A program made the position numbers and the translations under genes. The notes under the pieces are model-generated. The model saw only the letters and a program-made list of their open reading frames with translations, had not been told where the DNA came from and ran no database searches. Shown here one piece after another: positions 21,870 through 33,218 of a stretch of 64,000 bases of DNA. The first letter of the stretch is position 1. Each line of letters starts with the position of its first letter. The DNA is from Helichrysum umbraculigerum (taxonomy: Eukaryota > Streptophyta > Magnoliopsida > Asterales > Asteraceae): positions 151,961,259 to 152,025,258 of the forward strand of contig CATIUR010000003.1 of assembly GCA_949592205.1 (NCBI GenBank), read 5' to 3'.

Positions 21870-21882
21870 GGCTTTGATACCA
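21870..21882 (-). other. primer binding site, initiator Met tRNA type, one mismatch
   Basis: Minus strand TGGTATCAAAGCC beside the LTR end. The usual plant sequence, seen three times elsewhere in this window, is TGGTATCAGAGCC. Confidence 0.8.
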
Positions 21883-21884
21883 GT

Positions 21885-22248
21885 TGTAAAGGCCTATTCG
21901 GATCGAAATCAGATCGTATAACTCGATTGAATGTGCGGAATCCAAACAAACGAGTATAATGAACGTTTATTCAACACAAACACAATATCTATAATCTTGT
22001 ATATATTCACAATTGAAATATAAACGATTACAGAATACAAACTCTCGTTTTTCTCTGCCTCTCTCACCACAAAAACGTCTCACTCTCTCTAGGGTTTGAT
22101 CAACCTGTAAATGAAACCTAAAACAAGTATTTATACTCACAACTATTGGGCCCTGTGACGTTAGGCCCAACGTCGCAGGCCCAACCCATTACGACATAGC
22201 CAACGTCGCAGGCCTATGTATATTCTATACTTACACAATAAACATACA
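21885..22248 (-). repeat. Copia LTR, distal part (split by the chromovirus at 22249-33213)
   Basis: On the minus strand this continues the 71-bp piece at 33284-33214; together they form a 430-bp LTR (one 5-bp duplication counted once). The part 21885-22135 differs at about four bases from the LTR piece at 61558-61807. It carries a TATA box (minus strand TATAAATA, 22135-22128) and two or three ACGTCGC motifs upstream of it. It ends TTTACA and is followed by a PBS. Confidence 0.85.
22244..22248. repeat. target site duplication ATACA, left copy
   Basis: It matches 33214-33218. Confidence 0.93.
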
Positions 22249-24930
22249 TGTAACACCCCCAAATTTGATGATTTGCGGAAGCTTGATTTAGGTGTTACTA
22301 ATCAATAACAAAGCACAAAGATAAATAGCAAACGACTCTATATGCGTCGTTTTAACAAAATATATTGATAACTGAAATGTTTACAACATTTAAAGCTTTA
22401 CATAGCTCGAGTTAAATAAAATGAGATTTCAGTACATAAGTACTTATACAAAATATACTAATGCAAGAAAATCTCAATCGTCTGTATGCTGACTCGAGCT
22501 AAATCCTGAGCTGAGACATCCTACTGCTGGGTACCTGCGATATATGCTAAAGGTCAGCTATAACGCTGGTGAGCTCACAGGTTTGAAATCAAGTAATATC
22601 GTATGAACCGCAAGATTTAAATACTGTATTGCATCCAGCAATAAAATAATGAATTGCATCCAGCAATTAAATAATGAATTGCATCCAGCAATTTAATGGT
22701 AATCATCGTGTATACAGCCATGAGCACATAGTTGAGCTTAACTCGAGGGCCGGGTCCCCTATAGAGAATTCCGGGCGAGGTGCCTCCACGAATGCCTAAT
22801 CAACATTCGTCTTCCCAAATATTAGTACGTCCGTTTACCCGGTTAGTGCTTGCTAACCCGAACGAGGAGGGTCAATCCTATATGGTACCATATACTAATA
22901 TTCACGCTACAACGTATTAACAACTATGCTGACGGAGGACTTTCAAATGATTAGTTTCGAAAAACTCATGTAGTATATGAAAAGTTTGGTACTTGCGTTC
23001 ACATGTTAAAAGTTTGAGCAGTATATCACACCCCTGAGTAAAACAGTAAAAAGAGGGGCTATGAGACTCACCTGAGTCTGTAAGCGTTTAAACAAACGTA
23101 AGTTGATTAGCCGAATGAAGTCCAAAGACTTGTAACCTGAGGGTGTCCACGACACGCGATGGTTATAAATATGATTGGGTATCTTAAAAGATCACCCCTG
23201 CAGTTGTTCGTCCAACTATAATGTCCAAATATCCACTATTTGGTTGATATGTTTAAGTGTTTGAAAAGTGTACGGCCCGTTGGTGACGAGTTTGAAATAA
23301 TAACTTTAAGTATTATTATCAATTTATTGATGTTTTGCACTTACAAAAGTGTTCCAAAGTGTTTTATAAGTCGTATCGTATAAAGATTTGAGGTTGTGAA
23401 AGTTCGACACTTAGTGAAATTAAAATTTGAAAACCTGCTGTTTTATGCGACACTATATGCGTCACTTATGTGTTCTATGCGTCACTTGTGGAGTGTCGGG
23501 TATTGGTGTCAGTTTATAGTTATGCGTCACTAGGACAGTGTCGGTATCATACTATGCGTCACTTCGTAAGTGACGGGTGCCGTAACATTGCGGCACTCAA
23601 GCAGTGTCGTGAAAAGTAATAATTTCTGAGATTTAGGCGTCACTTAAGAAGTGACGTGTAGCATAGCGACACTAAGGAAGTGTCGGGTAAAATAGTATAG
23701 CGGCACTATGGAAGTGACGTTAAGCAGTGTCAGGTAACATCGAGTGAGTCACTAGGGAAGTGTCGCTAAATAGTGTATGCGTCACTAAGGGAGTGACGGT
23801 GTGGGGTTCGAGTGACGTCATCAGTAGTAACCGGACGTCACTTGTTTCTACTGAACGTTATGGGCTTCTACGGATAATAGCGGCACTTAAGGAGTGTCGC
23901 ATGGTTTCTACCGAAGGTTATATGCTTGCGTCACTAAACAAGTGACGGTGTATGGGTGATAGCGACACTTAAGTAGTGACGCTATAGGGCGGCACTAGAC
24001 ATAGCGACACTTAGTGACGCTGGTACTGTTTTTGGCATCTATGCGACACTGAAGCCTGTTCGACGGATTTCGAGCAAAAATCATGTTTTCGGGTTTCCGA
24101 TCGTTCCAATATTTTTACCCAACCCTTCTAGGGACATTATAAGTTGTTACAAACTACTAGAAAGTGAAAACACTTAAAAACGAGAGATTTCGGGATTTGT
24201 CGGAAACTTACAAAGTGTCGGATGAGAAATCCGAAAAGATAGGATGATAGATCGTGTCGCGGTGGTTGTTTTCTTCCAAAAGAGTGGTATGATTCGCGTG
24301 CGTTTAGTGGTAGTATTTGGCGTTTTTGATAGAATTTGGAGGTGGTGGTGGTTGGTGGATTTGAGAGAGAAGAAAGGAGAAAGAGAAAGAGAAAAGAGAA
24401 AGTGAGAATAAGAGAGTGGGAAATGGGAGGTTATCCTCCCATTTTTCGCCCCGTGTTCCCGCTCCGTACGGTGTTCGTTTGCTCCGTCTTTTAAACGTTA
24501 AATAATTACTTTAAATATTAAATGGTACGTTTTAAAATACCAATTATTACGCGATATTTTATTTAAATGTTTTACTAATCAATTTATATATTGAATTATA
24601 AAATGTAAGTTTGTTTATTTAGTTTGCGCGTTTTACGTTTAAATTGTGTAAGGTTTGTTTGTACGATACGTATGAATACGAAATATTATTATAATAATAT
24701 TTTTGACATAAAAACGTTATTTAATAAAATTGGTCACCAACGTTCGTATATAATTGAATCGAAATACATCCGATTTAAATTGCGTACGATTTAATCAAAT
24801 CGCATATTCGTATATATTCAACAATATATATATATAATTCGATACATTAATTAGCCTAACCAGGAACTAATTACATGTATTAACATATGATTAGGCACTA
24901 ATTACTAGTCCTAATTTGGCGGGTGTTACA
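22249..24930 (-). repeat. 3' LTR of the complete chromovirus (2682 bp)
   Basis: On the minus strand TGTAACACCCGCC to GGGGGTGTTACA. It contains the palindrome array at 23420-24055, the stem-loop at about 22829-22865 (outer stem with one G-U pair) and the intron-like borders. The short 61-codon frames inside it are by-products of the array. Confidence 0.95.
23420..24055. repeat. expanded GTGACGC/GTGTCGC array
   Basis: The same motif set as 9969-10375 but spread over about 635 bp instead of about 410, with added variants AGTGTCGGG and GCGGCACT. The identical array is in the other LTR near 31700-32335. Array length therefore varies within one LTR family. Confidence 0.88.
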
Positions 24931-24943
24931 TTCTCCCCCTGTT
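24931..24943 (-). other. polypurine tract of the complete chromovirus
   Basis: Minus strand AACAGGGGGAGAA directly before the 3' LTR. Confidence 0.9.
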
Positions 24944-24964
24944 AGAGGAATTTCGTCCCGAAAT

Positions 24965-27900
24965 TTAGTTCGAAGTCGTGTTTGATGTGGAATCAGTGAA
25001 GAGTTGAGGATATTTGAGTCGCATTTGGTCTTCCCGTTCCCAGGTGAATTCTGGACCACGCCGCGAATTCCATCTGACCTTGACGATGGGAATACGACTT
25101 TGTTTCAGTTGTTTGACCTCACGGTCCATAATTTCAGCGGGTTCCTCAACGAAGTGAAGTTTATCGTCAACACGAATTTCATCTAGTGGAATAATAAGTG
25201 TCTCATCAGACAGACACTTCTTCAGATTTGAAATATGAAAAGTCGGGTGCACGCTGCTAAGTTCGGATGGCAGCTGCAATCGATAAGCTACGGGGCCAAT
25301 CCGTTCGAGGATCTCAAAAGGCCCGATGTACCGGGGATTCAACTTCCCGCGTTTGCCAAAACGGATGACGCCTTTCCAAGGCGATACTTTTAAGAGAACT
25401 CGATCCCCAACTTGGAACTCGAGTGGTTTGCGTCTCACGTCAGCATAACTTTTCTGACGATCACGTGCGGCTTTGAGTCTGTTTTGGATTTCCACAATTT
25501 TCTCAGTGGTGGAGTGTATGATTTCAGGACCAGTGAGTTGACTATCTCCCACCTCAGTCCAACAGATCGGTGATCGGCACTTACGACCGTACAGTGCCTC
25601 AAAAGGTGCAGCCTTAATGCTGGCGTGATAACTGTTATTGTACGAAAATTCGCACAACGGTAGATGTTTTTCCCAGTTTGTACCGAAATCAACTACGCAG
25701 GCTCGTAGCATGTCTTCCAAGGTTTGAATGGTTCGTTCACTTTGGCCATCGGTTTGAGGATGGTACGCGGTACTCATATCGAGACGGGTACCCAATGCTT
25801 TCTGAAGTGATTGCCAAAAGTGAGAGGTGAAACGGGCATCTCTGTCAGAGATGATTGAGGTTGGAACACCGTGATGAGAAATGATTTCCTTGATGTAGAT
25901 TTGTGTAAGGCGTTCCATTTTATCGTTTTCTTTGATTGCCAGGAAATGAGCAGATTTGGTGAGACGATCGACGATCACCCAAATGGTATCGCAACCGCTC
26001 GACGACTTGGGTAGTTTGGTTATGAAGTCCATGGCAATTTGATCCCATTTCCATTCAGGGATTTCAGGTTGTTGGAGTAAACCAGGAGGTTTCTGATGTT
26101 CGGTTTTGACTTTCGAGCAAGTAAGACACTTGCTGACATTTGTGGCGATTTCGGCTTTCATGTTTGGCCACCAATAAAATTCCTTGATACCGTGGTACAT
26201 TTTATCGGATCCCGGATGAATAGAATATTTAGACTTGTGAGCCTCGTCCATCACCAAGTCTCTTAGGTTACCAAAACTAGGCAACCAGATTCGGTTGGAG
26301 AAATACCTAATCCCGTTAGGTTTGATTTCGAATTGCTTGTCAATGCCCCGCAAGGCTTCATTTTTGATGTTTTCAGGTTTCAGGGCTTCGATCTGAGCGG
26401 TATGAATTTGCATGGTAAGATCGTTATGAATGGTCATACTGAGGGCTCGGACTCGAAGTGGTTTTGATCGTTCCTTTCGACTGAGGGCATCGGCTACAAC
26501 ATTAGCCTTCCCTGGATGGTACTTAATCTCGCAATCGTAATCGGTAAGCAACTCGACCCAACGACGTTGCCTCATATTGAGATCCTTCTGATCGAAGATA
26601 TGTTGGAGACTTTTATGATCGGTAAAAATGGTGCACTTAGTGCCGTAGAGATAATGTCTCCAGATTTTGAGTGCAAAAACGACAGCTCCAAGTTCGAGAT
26701 CGTGAGTGGTGTAGTTCTTTTCATGAATTTTCAGCTGTCGTGAGGCATAGGCAATAACTTTGTCTCGTTGCATCAGCACACAACCAAGACCTTGATGAGA
26801 AGCATCGCAGTATACCACGAAGTCATCGGTGCCTTCGGGTAAGGATAGAATTGGAGCACTGCAAAGCTTTTGCTTAAGAAGTTGGAATGCTGACTCTTGT
26901 TTTTCGGTCCAATCGAACCTTTTGTCCTTCTGAGTCAGTACCGTGAGTGATTGAGCTATTTTGGAGAAATTTTCAATAAATCGTCGATAATACCCAGCAA
27001 GACCCAAGAATTGTCGTACTTCAGTTGCAGAGGTGGGTGCTTGCCAGTCTTTGATAGCCTCGATCTTTGATGGGTCCACGTGAATTCCCTGACTGTCGAT
27101 CACGTGACCAAGAAATTGAACGGTTTGAATCCAGAACTCACACTTAGAGAATTTAGCGTAAAGCTCCTCGTGTCTAAGTAGTTCAAGGATAGTCTTAAGG
27201 TGTTGCGCATGTTCCTGCTCGTTGCGCGAGTAAATGAGTATGTCATCGATAAAGACAATGACAAACTTGTCGAGGTAAGGTTTGCACACCCGGTTCATGA
27301 GATCCATGAATACAGCCGGTGCGTTGGTTAGACCAAAGGGCATCACTTGGAATTCGTAGTGCCCGTAACGAGTTCTGAAAGCAGTTTTTGGAATATCGGC
27401 GTCGCGAACTCGTAACTGATGATAACCTGATCGCAGATCGATTTTTGAGTAGAAACTTGAACCCTGAAGTTGGTCGAATAGATCATCAATGCGAGGAAGT
27501 GGATAACGGTTCTTGACGGTCAATTTATTCAATTCCCGGTAGTCGATGCACATTCGGAATGAACCGTCCTTCTTTTTGACAAATAAGACCGGAGCTCCCC
27601 AAGGTGAAGAACTCGGTCTAATGAATCCTCGATCCAGAAGTTCCTGTAACTGAGAGGACAACTCCTGAAGTTTGGATGGGGCTAAACGGTATGGTGCGCG
27701 GGCCACCGGTGCGGCACCCGGCACAAGATCAATTGAGAACTCAACCTCTCTAGGCGGAGGTAGACCAGGTAATTCTTCCGGAAAGACTTCGGGAAAGTCT
27801 CTAACAATCGGCACATCCTCAAGTCGCTTCTCCTCCGACTTCTTCTCGGTGATGTGTGCAAGTATCGCAGGGTAACCCTTTCTCAGAAATTTTCGGGTTT

Positions 27901-29425
27901 TTAAGCAGGAGATTATATTGAGTCCAGTCCCACCGGTCTCCCCCTGTATGATCAAGGTTCCACCAACGGCGAGTGGGATACGGACGATTTTATCGTGACA
28001 AACGATTTCAGCTCGATGTTTGGACAACCAGTCCATTCCAATGATGACGTCGAAACTTCCGATTTCAATGGGTATAAGGTCGATCGAAAAGGTTTCGTCA
28101 GCTAGGTTTAAAGTGCAATTAGGTATCACACTGGTGGTTTCTACAAGTTTTCCATTGGCTAGCTCTACAGTGTACTTAACATCTAAGGCGACAGGAGTGA
28201 TGTCAAGTAATGGGCAAAAATCATCGGAGATAAAGCTTCTATCAGCACCAGTATCAAATAGAACAGAAGCATTTAAGTTGTTGAGGAGGAACATACCCGA
28301 GACCACATTCGGGTCTTGGCGGGCGTCCCCAGATTTGATGACGAAAGCTCTGCTGCGGGTGTTGTTGTTGTTGTTGTTGCGGTTGTTGTTGTTGTTGCGG
28401 TTGTTGTTGTTCTTCAGATTTGGGCACGAGTCCCTGAAATGCCCGGGTTTCCCACACTCAAAGCATACTTTGGGTGGTCTGATGTTGTTGTTGGAATTGT
28501 TGTTGGAGGGAGAGCGGCAGTCTTTTGTGAGATGGCCGTACCTCTTGCAGTTGTTGCAAAAGGGACCACAGGAACCCTCATGGTGTCGGCTGCACTTGGG
28601 ACAATATGGTTTGCTCCCAGTGTAACCCCGGATGATATCAGTGGTGGTGTTGTAGGCTTTGATGGTGTCAGGTTTCTTGTTTTGTTGGTTGGAGTGGTTG
28701 TTGTGGTAGTCTGACCACTTGCGTTTGTTGTTTTGGAAGGATGAAGTGGGTGGTTCAGAATCTTGGCTCATAGACATCAGGTCTTGGGCCAATGAGATTG
28801 CACCGTCAATGGTGGTTGGTTTGGAAGAGATGACGTGTCCCCGAACAAAATCAGGGAGACCAAGGGCGTACTTCCTGATTTTATCAGGTTCAGTGCTCAC
28901 CATAGCTGGGCGGAGGGCAGCTAGTTGTTGAAACCTGGTGGTATAACCATCGATGTCACCACCCTGAACCTTCAAATTCCAAAACTCCTCATCTAGCTTT
29001 TGGAGTTTGGCGATCGAGCAGTATTTGGCAGTGAGTTTTGCCTTCAATTCCTCCCAAGTGAGTTGGTAGGCAATGTCAGCACCCACTGATTGGGTATATG
29101 AATTCCACCAAGAGTGGGCATCATCTTCAAGTGAACAGGTGGCGAAGTTTACTTTGTCGTTCTCCGCGCATTTGCTGACACGGAAAACAGTTTCCATTTT
29201 CTCGAACCATCTGATCAGTCCGATGGCTCCTTCAGAACCCTTGAAACTCGAGGGTTTGCAGCTTTGGAAGTCCTTGTAAGAACAAGGTTTGACAGCAGAG
29301 GTTCCAGCGGTATCGCTGTTTCTTGTGGAGTTGGGTGGAGTATTGCGAGCCAAGGCTTCAGTAACAGCCTGGGTTATAAGTGACGTAATCTGAGCATCAG
29401 TGTAAGGTCTTGACTTTGGCGGCAT
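24965..29425 (-). CDS. gag-pol: chromovirus gag-pol polyprotein, uninterrupted (1486 aa)
   Basis: One frame from the ATG at 29425 to the stop at 24965, starting MPPKSRPYTDAQI. In order: Gag capsid domain (about residues 60-200, IGLIRWFEKMETVF, WWNSYTQSVG); a zinc-binding cluster near 273-305 and a classical CCHC knuckle CFECGKPGHFRDSC near 318; an Asn-rich spacer; aspartic protease DTGADRSF near 389; reverse transcriptase about 600-760 with the FIDD active site near 722; RNase H (YCDASHQGLG near 870); integrase zinc domain near 1070-1100; DDE residues near 1151, 1193 and 1230; and a chromodomain-like end (WNSRRGPEFTWEREDQ). All catalytic residues I looked for are there. The polyprotein makes the virus-like particle, copies the RNA and inserts the cDNA; protease cleaves it. 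Gag and Pol share one frame with no frameshift. Many short frames on the opposite strand come from its CAA/AAC repeats and are not genes. Confidence 0.97.
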   Translation of the reverse strand: MPPKSRPYTDAQITSLITQAVTEALARNTPPNSTRNSDTAGTSAVKPCSYKDFQSCKPSSFKGSEGAIGLIRWFEKMETVFRVSKCAENDKVNFATCSLEDDAHSWWNSYTQSVGADIAYQLTWEELKAKLTAKYCSIAKLQKLDEEFWNLKVQGGDIDGYTTRFQQLAALRPAMVSTEPDKIRKYALGLPDFVRGHVISSKPTTIDGAISLAQDLMSMSQDSEPPTSSFQNNKRKWSDYHNNHSNQQNKKPDTIKAYNTTTDIIRGYTGSKPYCPKCSRHHEGSCGPFCNNCKRYGHLTKDCRSPSNNNSNNNIRPPKVCFECGKPGHFRDSCPNLKNNNNRNNNNNRNNNNNNTRSRAFVIKSGDARQDPNVVSGMFLLNNLNASVLFDTGADRSFISDDFCPLLDITPVALDVKYTVELANGKLVETTSVIPNCTLNLADETFSIDLIPIEIGSFDVIIGMDWLSKHRAEIVCHDKIVRIPLAVGGTLIIQGETGGTGLNIISCLKTRKFLRKGYPAILAHITEKKSEEKRLEDVPIVRDFPEVFPEELPGLPPPREVEFSIDLVPGAAPVARAPYRLAPSKLQELSSQLQELLDRGFIRPSSSPWGAPVLFVKKKDGSFRMCIDYRELNKLTVKNRYPLPRIDDLFDQLQGSSFYSKIDLRSGYHQLRVRDADIPKTAFRTRYGHYEFQVMPFGLTNAPAVFMDLMNRVCKPYLDKFVIVFIDDILIYSRNEQEHAQHLKTILELLRHEELYAKFSKCEFWIQTVQFLGHVIDSQGIHVDPSKIEAIKDWQAPTSATEVRQFLGLAGYYRRFIENFSKIAQSLTVLTQKDKRFDWTEKQESAFQLLKQKLCSAPILSLPEGTDDFVVYCDASHQGLGCVLMQRDKVIAYASRQLKIHEKNYTTHDLELGAVVFALKIWRHYLYGTKCTIFTDHKSLQHIFDQKDLNMRQRRWVELLTDYDCEIKYHPGKANVVADALSRKERSKPLRVRALSMTIHNDLTMQIHTAQIEALKPENIKNEALRGIDKQFEIKPNGIRYFSNRIWLPSFGNLRDLVMDEAHKSKYSIHPGSDKMYHGIKEFYWWPNMKAEIATNVSKCLTCSKVKTEHQKPPGLLQQPEIPEWKWDQIAMDFITKLPKSSSGCDTIWVIVDRLTKSAHFLAIKENDKMERLTQIYIKEIISHHGVPTSIISDRDARFTSHFWQSLQKALGTRLDMSTAYHPQTDGQSERTIQTLEDMLRACVVDFGTNWEKHLPLCEFSYNNSYHASIKAAPFEALYGRKCRSPICWTEVGDSQLTGPEIIHSTTEKIVEIQNRLKAARDRQKSYADVRRKPLEFQVGDRVLLKVSPWKGVIRFGKRGKLNPRYIGPFEILERIGPVAYRLQLPSELSSVHPTFHISNLKKCLSDETLIIPLDEIRVDDKLHFVEEPAEIMDREVKQLKQSRIPIVKVRWNSRRGPEFTWEREDQMRLKYPQLFTDSTSNTTSN

Positions 29426-29709
29426 GATTCTTCAATAAAAAAAAATGAAGATACATAAGATTTCATAGAGAAGTTGTATTTGTTATAGGTGTACATGTAT
29501 AAAAGCAGTAATACATGACATAGTATGGAAAAATGAAAATCAATATGAGTTGGAACATCAAGGGATATTTGATAGATAATACGAGTCCAAAGGTTACATC
29601 CTACAGATGTATTACAAAAGATGTCGGGAATTGTTACATCCGACCGAATTATAGAGTAGCGCGTAGATAGTTACTAGATTACAGGATAGATTACAAGACA
29701 AAGACTACA

Positions 29710-30201
29710 CTAGTCTTGACGTAAATTAATTTGTTCCATCATCGTGACAAGACGGTCCACAGTATTTGCAAGCCTGCTAGCTTGTCGGGCGTTGTCTTCT
29801 GCTAGCGCAAGTCGTTGTGTTAGTCCGCGCGCATACTCTTCTGCTTCATGTGAGCGTTGCTCACATTCTTCCATCCTTTGTTGTAGAAGGGCATTTTCCA
29901 CCCTTATCTCTATTATTTGGTTGCGAAGGACATCCATGTTGTTGTTTGTGGTTTCAAGGTCGTTGGAGACTTGTTCGATGCGTTCAAGGGATGTAAGTCT
30001 CCAGTTTTCGTTTGTTTCCTGCAACACGACATCCATGGTGCGAAGTCGCTGCTCGTGTTGGTTTACCCTAGCGGCTAAGACCGGTAAGGCGATGTGAGTG
30101 GGATACGGGCCAGCTCGAGGCAACCTGTTGTTCCTCCTTGCTACCCTTGGGTTCTGCGACCCGGATTGAGAACGAGATGAATTTGATGGAATGTTTGCCA
30201 T
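29710..30201 (-). CDS. extra coiled-coil ORF between PBS and gag-pol (163 aa)
   Basis: It starts MANIPSNSSRSQSGSQNP about 310 nt after the PBS and ends 284 nt before the gag-pol ATG. The first 55 residues are basic and Ser/Arg/Pro-rich; residues about 55-160 look like one long coiled coil (LERIEQVSNDLETTNNN, RVENALLQQRMEECEQ, LANTVDRLVTMMEQI). No Cys, zinc knuckle, signal peptide or membrane segment stands out. It is intact in an element whose LTRs are nearly identical. The defective chromovirus at 35504-46768 has an ORF at the same distance from its PBS (39156). An extra ORF in this place is not part of the standard chromovirus plan; a role in RNA packaging or particle assembly is only a guess. 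Confidence 0.75.
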   Translation of the reverse strand: MANIPSNSSRSQSGSQNPRVARRNNRLPRAGPYPTHIALPVLAARVNQHEQRLRTMDVVLQETNENWRLTSLERIEQVSNDLETTNNNMDVLRNQIIEIRVENALLQQRMEECEQRSHEAEEYARGLTQRLALAEDNARQASRLANTVDRLVTMMEQINLRQD

Positions 30202-30513
30202 TTCTGAGACAAAGCGTTAGTAAGTTTGAGGCCTATATTCATATAGCTCCTATATAATATAGCCTATTGAGTGTCTAGCATAAACATGTTTGAGTCTCGG
30301 TTCTCTCGAGGTCAGAGTCTTCTATTGTATCCTGTTCAGCCATAACTACTTTCAGGTCTTACATCATCTTTGCTTAATTGTACATAGTTGATCAGGCTAT
30401 GTTAAATTAAACTCGTATGCTGTAATCCCTGAACCAGTCATACCTAATAAGGACTACTGCCTAATGGTCATAGTCTAGGCTCACTAAATGCAACCTAGTT
30501 CACTATAACCTTA

Positions 30514-30526
30514 GGCTCTGATACCA
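30514..30526 (-). other. primer binding site (initiator Met tRNA)
   Basis: Minus strand TGGTATCAGAGCC, three bases after the LTR end; complementary to the 3' end of plant initiator Met tRNA. Confidence 0.93.
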
Positions 30527-30529
30527 ATC

Positions 30530-33213
30530 TGTAACACCCCCAAATTTGATGATTTGCGGAAGCTTGATTTGGGTGTTACTAATCAATAACAAAGCACAAA
30601 GATAAATAGCAAACGACTCTATATGCGTCGTTTTAACAAAATATATTGATAACTGAAATGTTTACAACATTTAAAGCTTTACATAGCTCGAGTTAAATAA
30701 AATGAGATTTCAGTACATAAGTACTTATACAAAATATACTAATGCAAGAAAATCTCAATCGTCTGTATGCTGACTCGAGCTAAATCCTGAGCTGAGACAT
30801 CCTACTGCTGGGTACCTGCGATATATGCTAAAGGTCAGCTATAACGCTGGTGAGCTCACAGGTTTGAAATCAAGTAATATCGTATGAACGGCAAGATTTA
30901 AATAATGTATTGCATCCAGCAATAAAATAATGAATTGCATCCAGCAATTAAATAATGAATTGCATCCAGCAATTTAATGGTAATCATCGGGTATACAGCC
31001 ATGAGCACATAGTTGAGCTTAACTCGAGGGTCGGGTCCCCTATAGAGAATTCCGGGCGAGGTGCCTCCACGAATGCCTAATCAACATTCGTCTTCCCAAA
31101 TATTAGTACGTCCGTTTACCCGGTTAGTGCTTGCTAACCCGAACGAGGAGGGTCAATCCTATATGGTACCATATACTAATATTCACGCTACAACGTATTA
31201 ACAACTATGCTGACGGAGGACTTTCAAATGATTAGTTTCGAAAAACTCATGTAGTATATGAAAAGTTTGGTACTTGCGTTCACATGTTAAAAGTTTGAGC
31301 AGTATATCACACCCCTGAGTAAAACAGTAAAAAGAGGGGCTATGAGACTCACCTGAGTCTGTAAGCGTTTAAACAAACGTAAGTTGATTAGCCGAATGAA
31401 GTCCAAAGACTTGTAACCTGAGGGTGTCCACGACACGCGATGGTTATAAATATGATTGGGTATCTTAAAAGATCACCCCTGCAGTTGTTCGTCCAACTAT
31501 AATGTTCAAATATCCACTATTTGGTTGATATGTTTAAGTGTTTGAAAAGTGTACGGCCCGTTGGTGACGAGTTTGAAATAATAACTTTAAGTATTATTAT
31601 CAATTTATTGATGTTTTGCACTTACAAAAGTGTTCCAAAGTGTTTTATAAGTCGTATCGTATAAAGATTTGAGGTTGTGAAAGTTCGACACTTAGTGAAA
31701 TTAAAATTTGAAAACCTGCTGTTTTATGCGACACTATATGCGTCACTTATGTGTTCTATGCGTCACTTGTGGAGTGTCGGGTATTGGTGTCAGTTTATAG
31801 TTATGCGTCACTAGGACAGTGTCGGTATCATACTATGCGTCACTTCGTAAGTGACGGGTGCCGTAACATTGCGGCACTCAAGCAGTGTCGTGAAAAGTAA
31901 TAATTTCTGAGATTTAGGCGTCACTTAAGAAGTGACGTGTAGCATAGCGACACTAAGGAAGTGTCGGGTAAAATAGTATAGCGGCACTATGGAAGTGACG
32001 TTAAGCAGTGTCAGGTAACATCGAGTGAGTCACTAGGGAAGTGTCGCTAAATAGTGTATGCGTCACTAAGGGAGTGACGGTGTGGGGTTCGAGTGACGTC
32101 ATCAGTAGTAACCGGACGTCACTTGTTTCTACTGAACGTTATGGGCTTCTACGGATAATAGCGGCACTTAAGGAGTGTCGCATGGTTTCTACCGAAGGTT
32201 ATATGCTTGCGTCACTAAACAAGTGACGGTGTATGGGTGATAGCGACACTTAAGTAGTGACGCTATAGGGCGGCACTAGACATAGCGACACTTAGTGACG
32301 CTGGTACTGTTTTTGGCATCTATGCGACACTGAAGCCTGTTCGACGGATTTCGAGCAAAAATCATGTTTTCGGGTTTCCGATCGTTCCAATATTTTTACC
32401 CAACCCTTCTAGGGACATTATAAGTTGTTACAAACTACTAGAAAGTGAAAATACTTAAAAACGAGAGATTTCGGGATTTGTCGGAAACTTACAAAGTGTC
32501 GGATGAGAAATCCGAAAAGATAGGATGATAGATCGTGTCGCGGTGGTTGTTTTCTTCCAAAAGAGTGGTATGATTCGCGTGCGTTTAGTGGTAGTATTTG
32601 GCGTTTTTGATAGAATTTGGAGGTGGTGGTGGTTGGTGGATTTGAGAGAGAAGAAAGGAGAAAGAGAAAGAGAAAAGAGAAAGTGAGAATAAGAGAGTGG
32701 GAAATGGGAGGTTATCCTCCCATTTTTCGCCCCGTGTTCCCGCTCCGTGCGGTGTTCGTTTGCTCCGTCTTTTAAACGTTAAATAATTACTTTAAATATT
32801 AAATGGTACGTTTTAAAATACCAATTATTACGCGATATTTTATTTAAATGTTTTACTAATCAATTTATATATTGAATTATAAAATGTAAGTTTGTTTATT
32901 TAGTTTGCGCGTTTTACGTTTAAATTGTGTAAGGTTTGTTTGTACGATACGTATGAATACGAAATATTATTATAATAATATTTTTGACATAAAAACGTTA
33001 TTTAATAAAATTGGTCACCAACGTTCGTATATAATTGAATCGAAATACATCCGATTTAAATTGCGTACGATTTAATCAAATCGCATATTCGTATATATTC
33101 AACAATATATATATATATAATTCGATACATTAATTAGCCTAACCAGGAACTAATTACATGTATTAACATATGATTAGGCACTAATTACTAGTCCTAATTT
33201 GGCGGGTGTTACA
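30530..33213 (-). repeat. 5' LTR of the complete chromovirus (2684 bp)
   Basis: Near-identical to 22249-24930, with about eight substitutions and a 2-bp TA indel near 33108. It drives transcription of gag-pol and of the extra ORF. Confidence 0.95.
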
Positions 33214-33218
33214 ATACA
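33214..33218. repeat. target site duplication ATACA, right copy
   Basis: It matches 22244-22248. Confidence 0.93.

Larger units (their letters stand above)
19468..21884 (-). mobile_element. non-autonomous Copia-type unit with one unusual ORF
   Basis: Read on the minus strand: a PBS (21882-21870) beside the LTR at 21885, a short leader, one long disrupted ORF, a polypurine tract (19883-19895) and a 415-bp LTR (19882-19468). No gag, protease, integrase or RT is present. The two LTRs that bound it are related but clearly diverged (similar first 35 bases, shared GGGCCTGCGACGT motifs), so the unit may be a recombinant of two subfamilies rather than one insertion. Confidence 0.65.
22249..33213 (-). 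mobile_element. complete, young Ty3/gypsy chromovirus
   Basis: A 10,965-bp element on the minus strand with two LTRs (2682 and 2684 bp), PBS, purine tract, uninterrupted gag-pol and an extra ORF before gag. The perfect duplication ATACA lies at 22244-22248 and 33214-33218. By eye the LTRs differ at about eight bases and one 2-bp TA indel (about 0.3%); at a rate of 1.3e-8 per site per year this is roughly 0.1 million years. It inserted into a Copia LTR. Confidence 0.97.

Noticed and set aside
23760..23945. 61-codon frame repeated identically at 32041-32226
   Set aside because: Both copies lie in the palindrome array of the two LTRs; identity only reflects LTR identity.
28020..28714. plus-strand frames of 201 and 132 codons rich in Leu or Val
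   Set aside because: They mirror the Gln/Asn-rich spacer of the minus-strand gag-pol; no sign of an independent gene.
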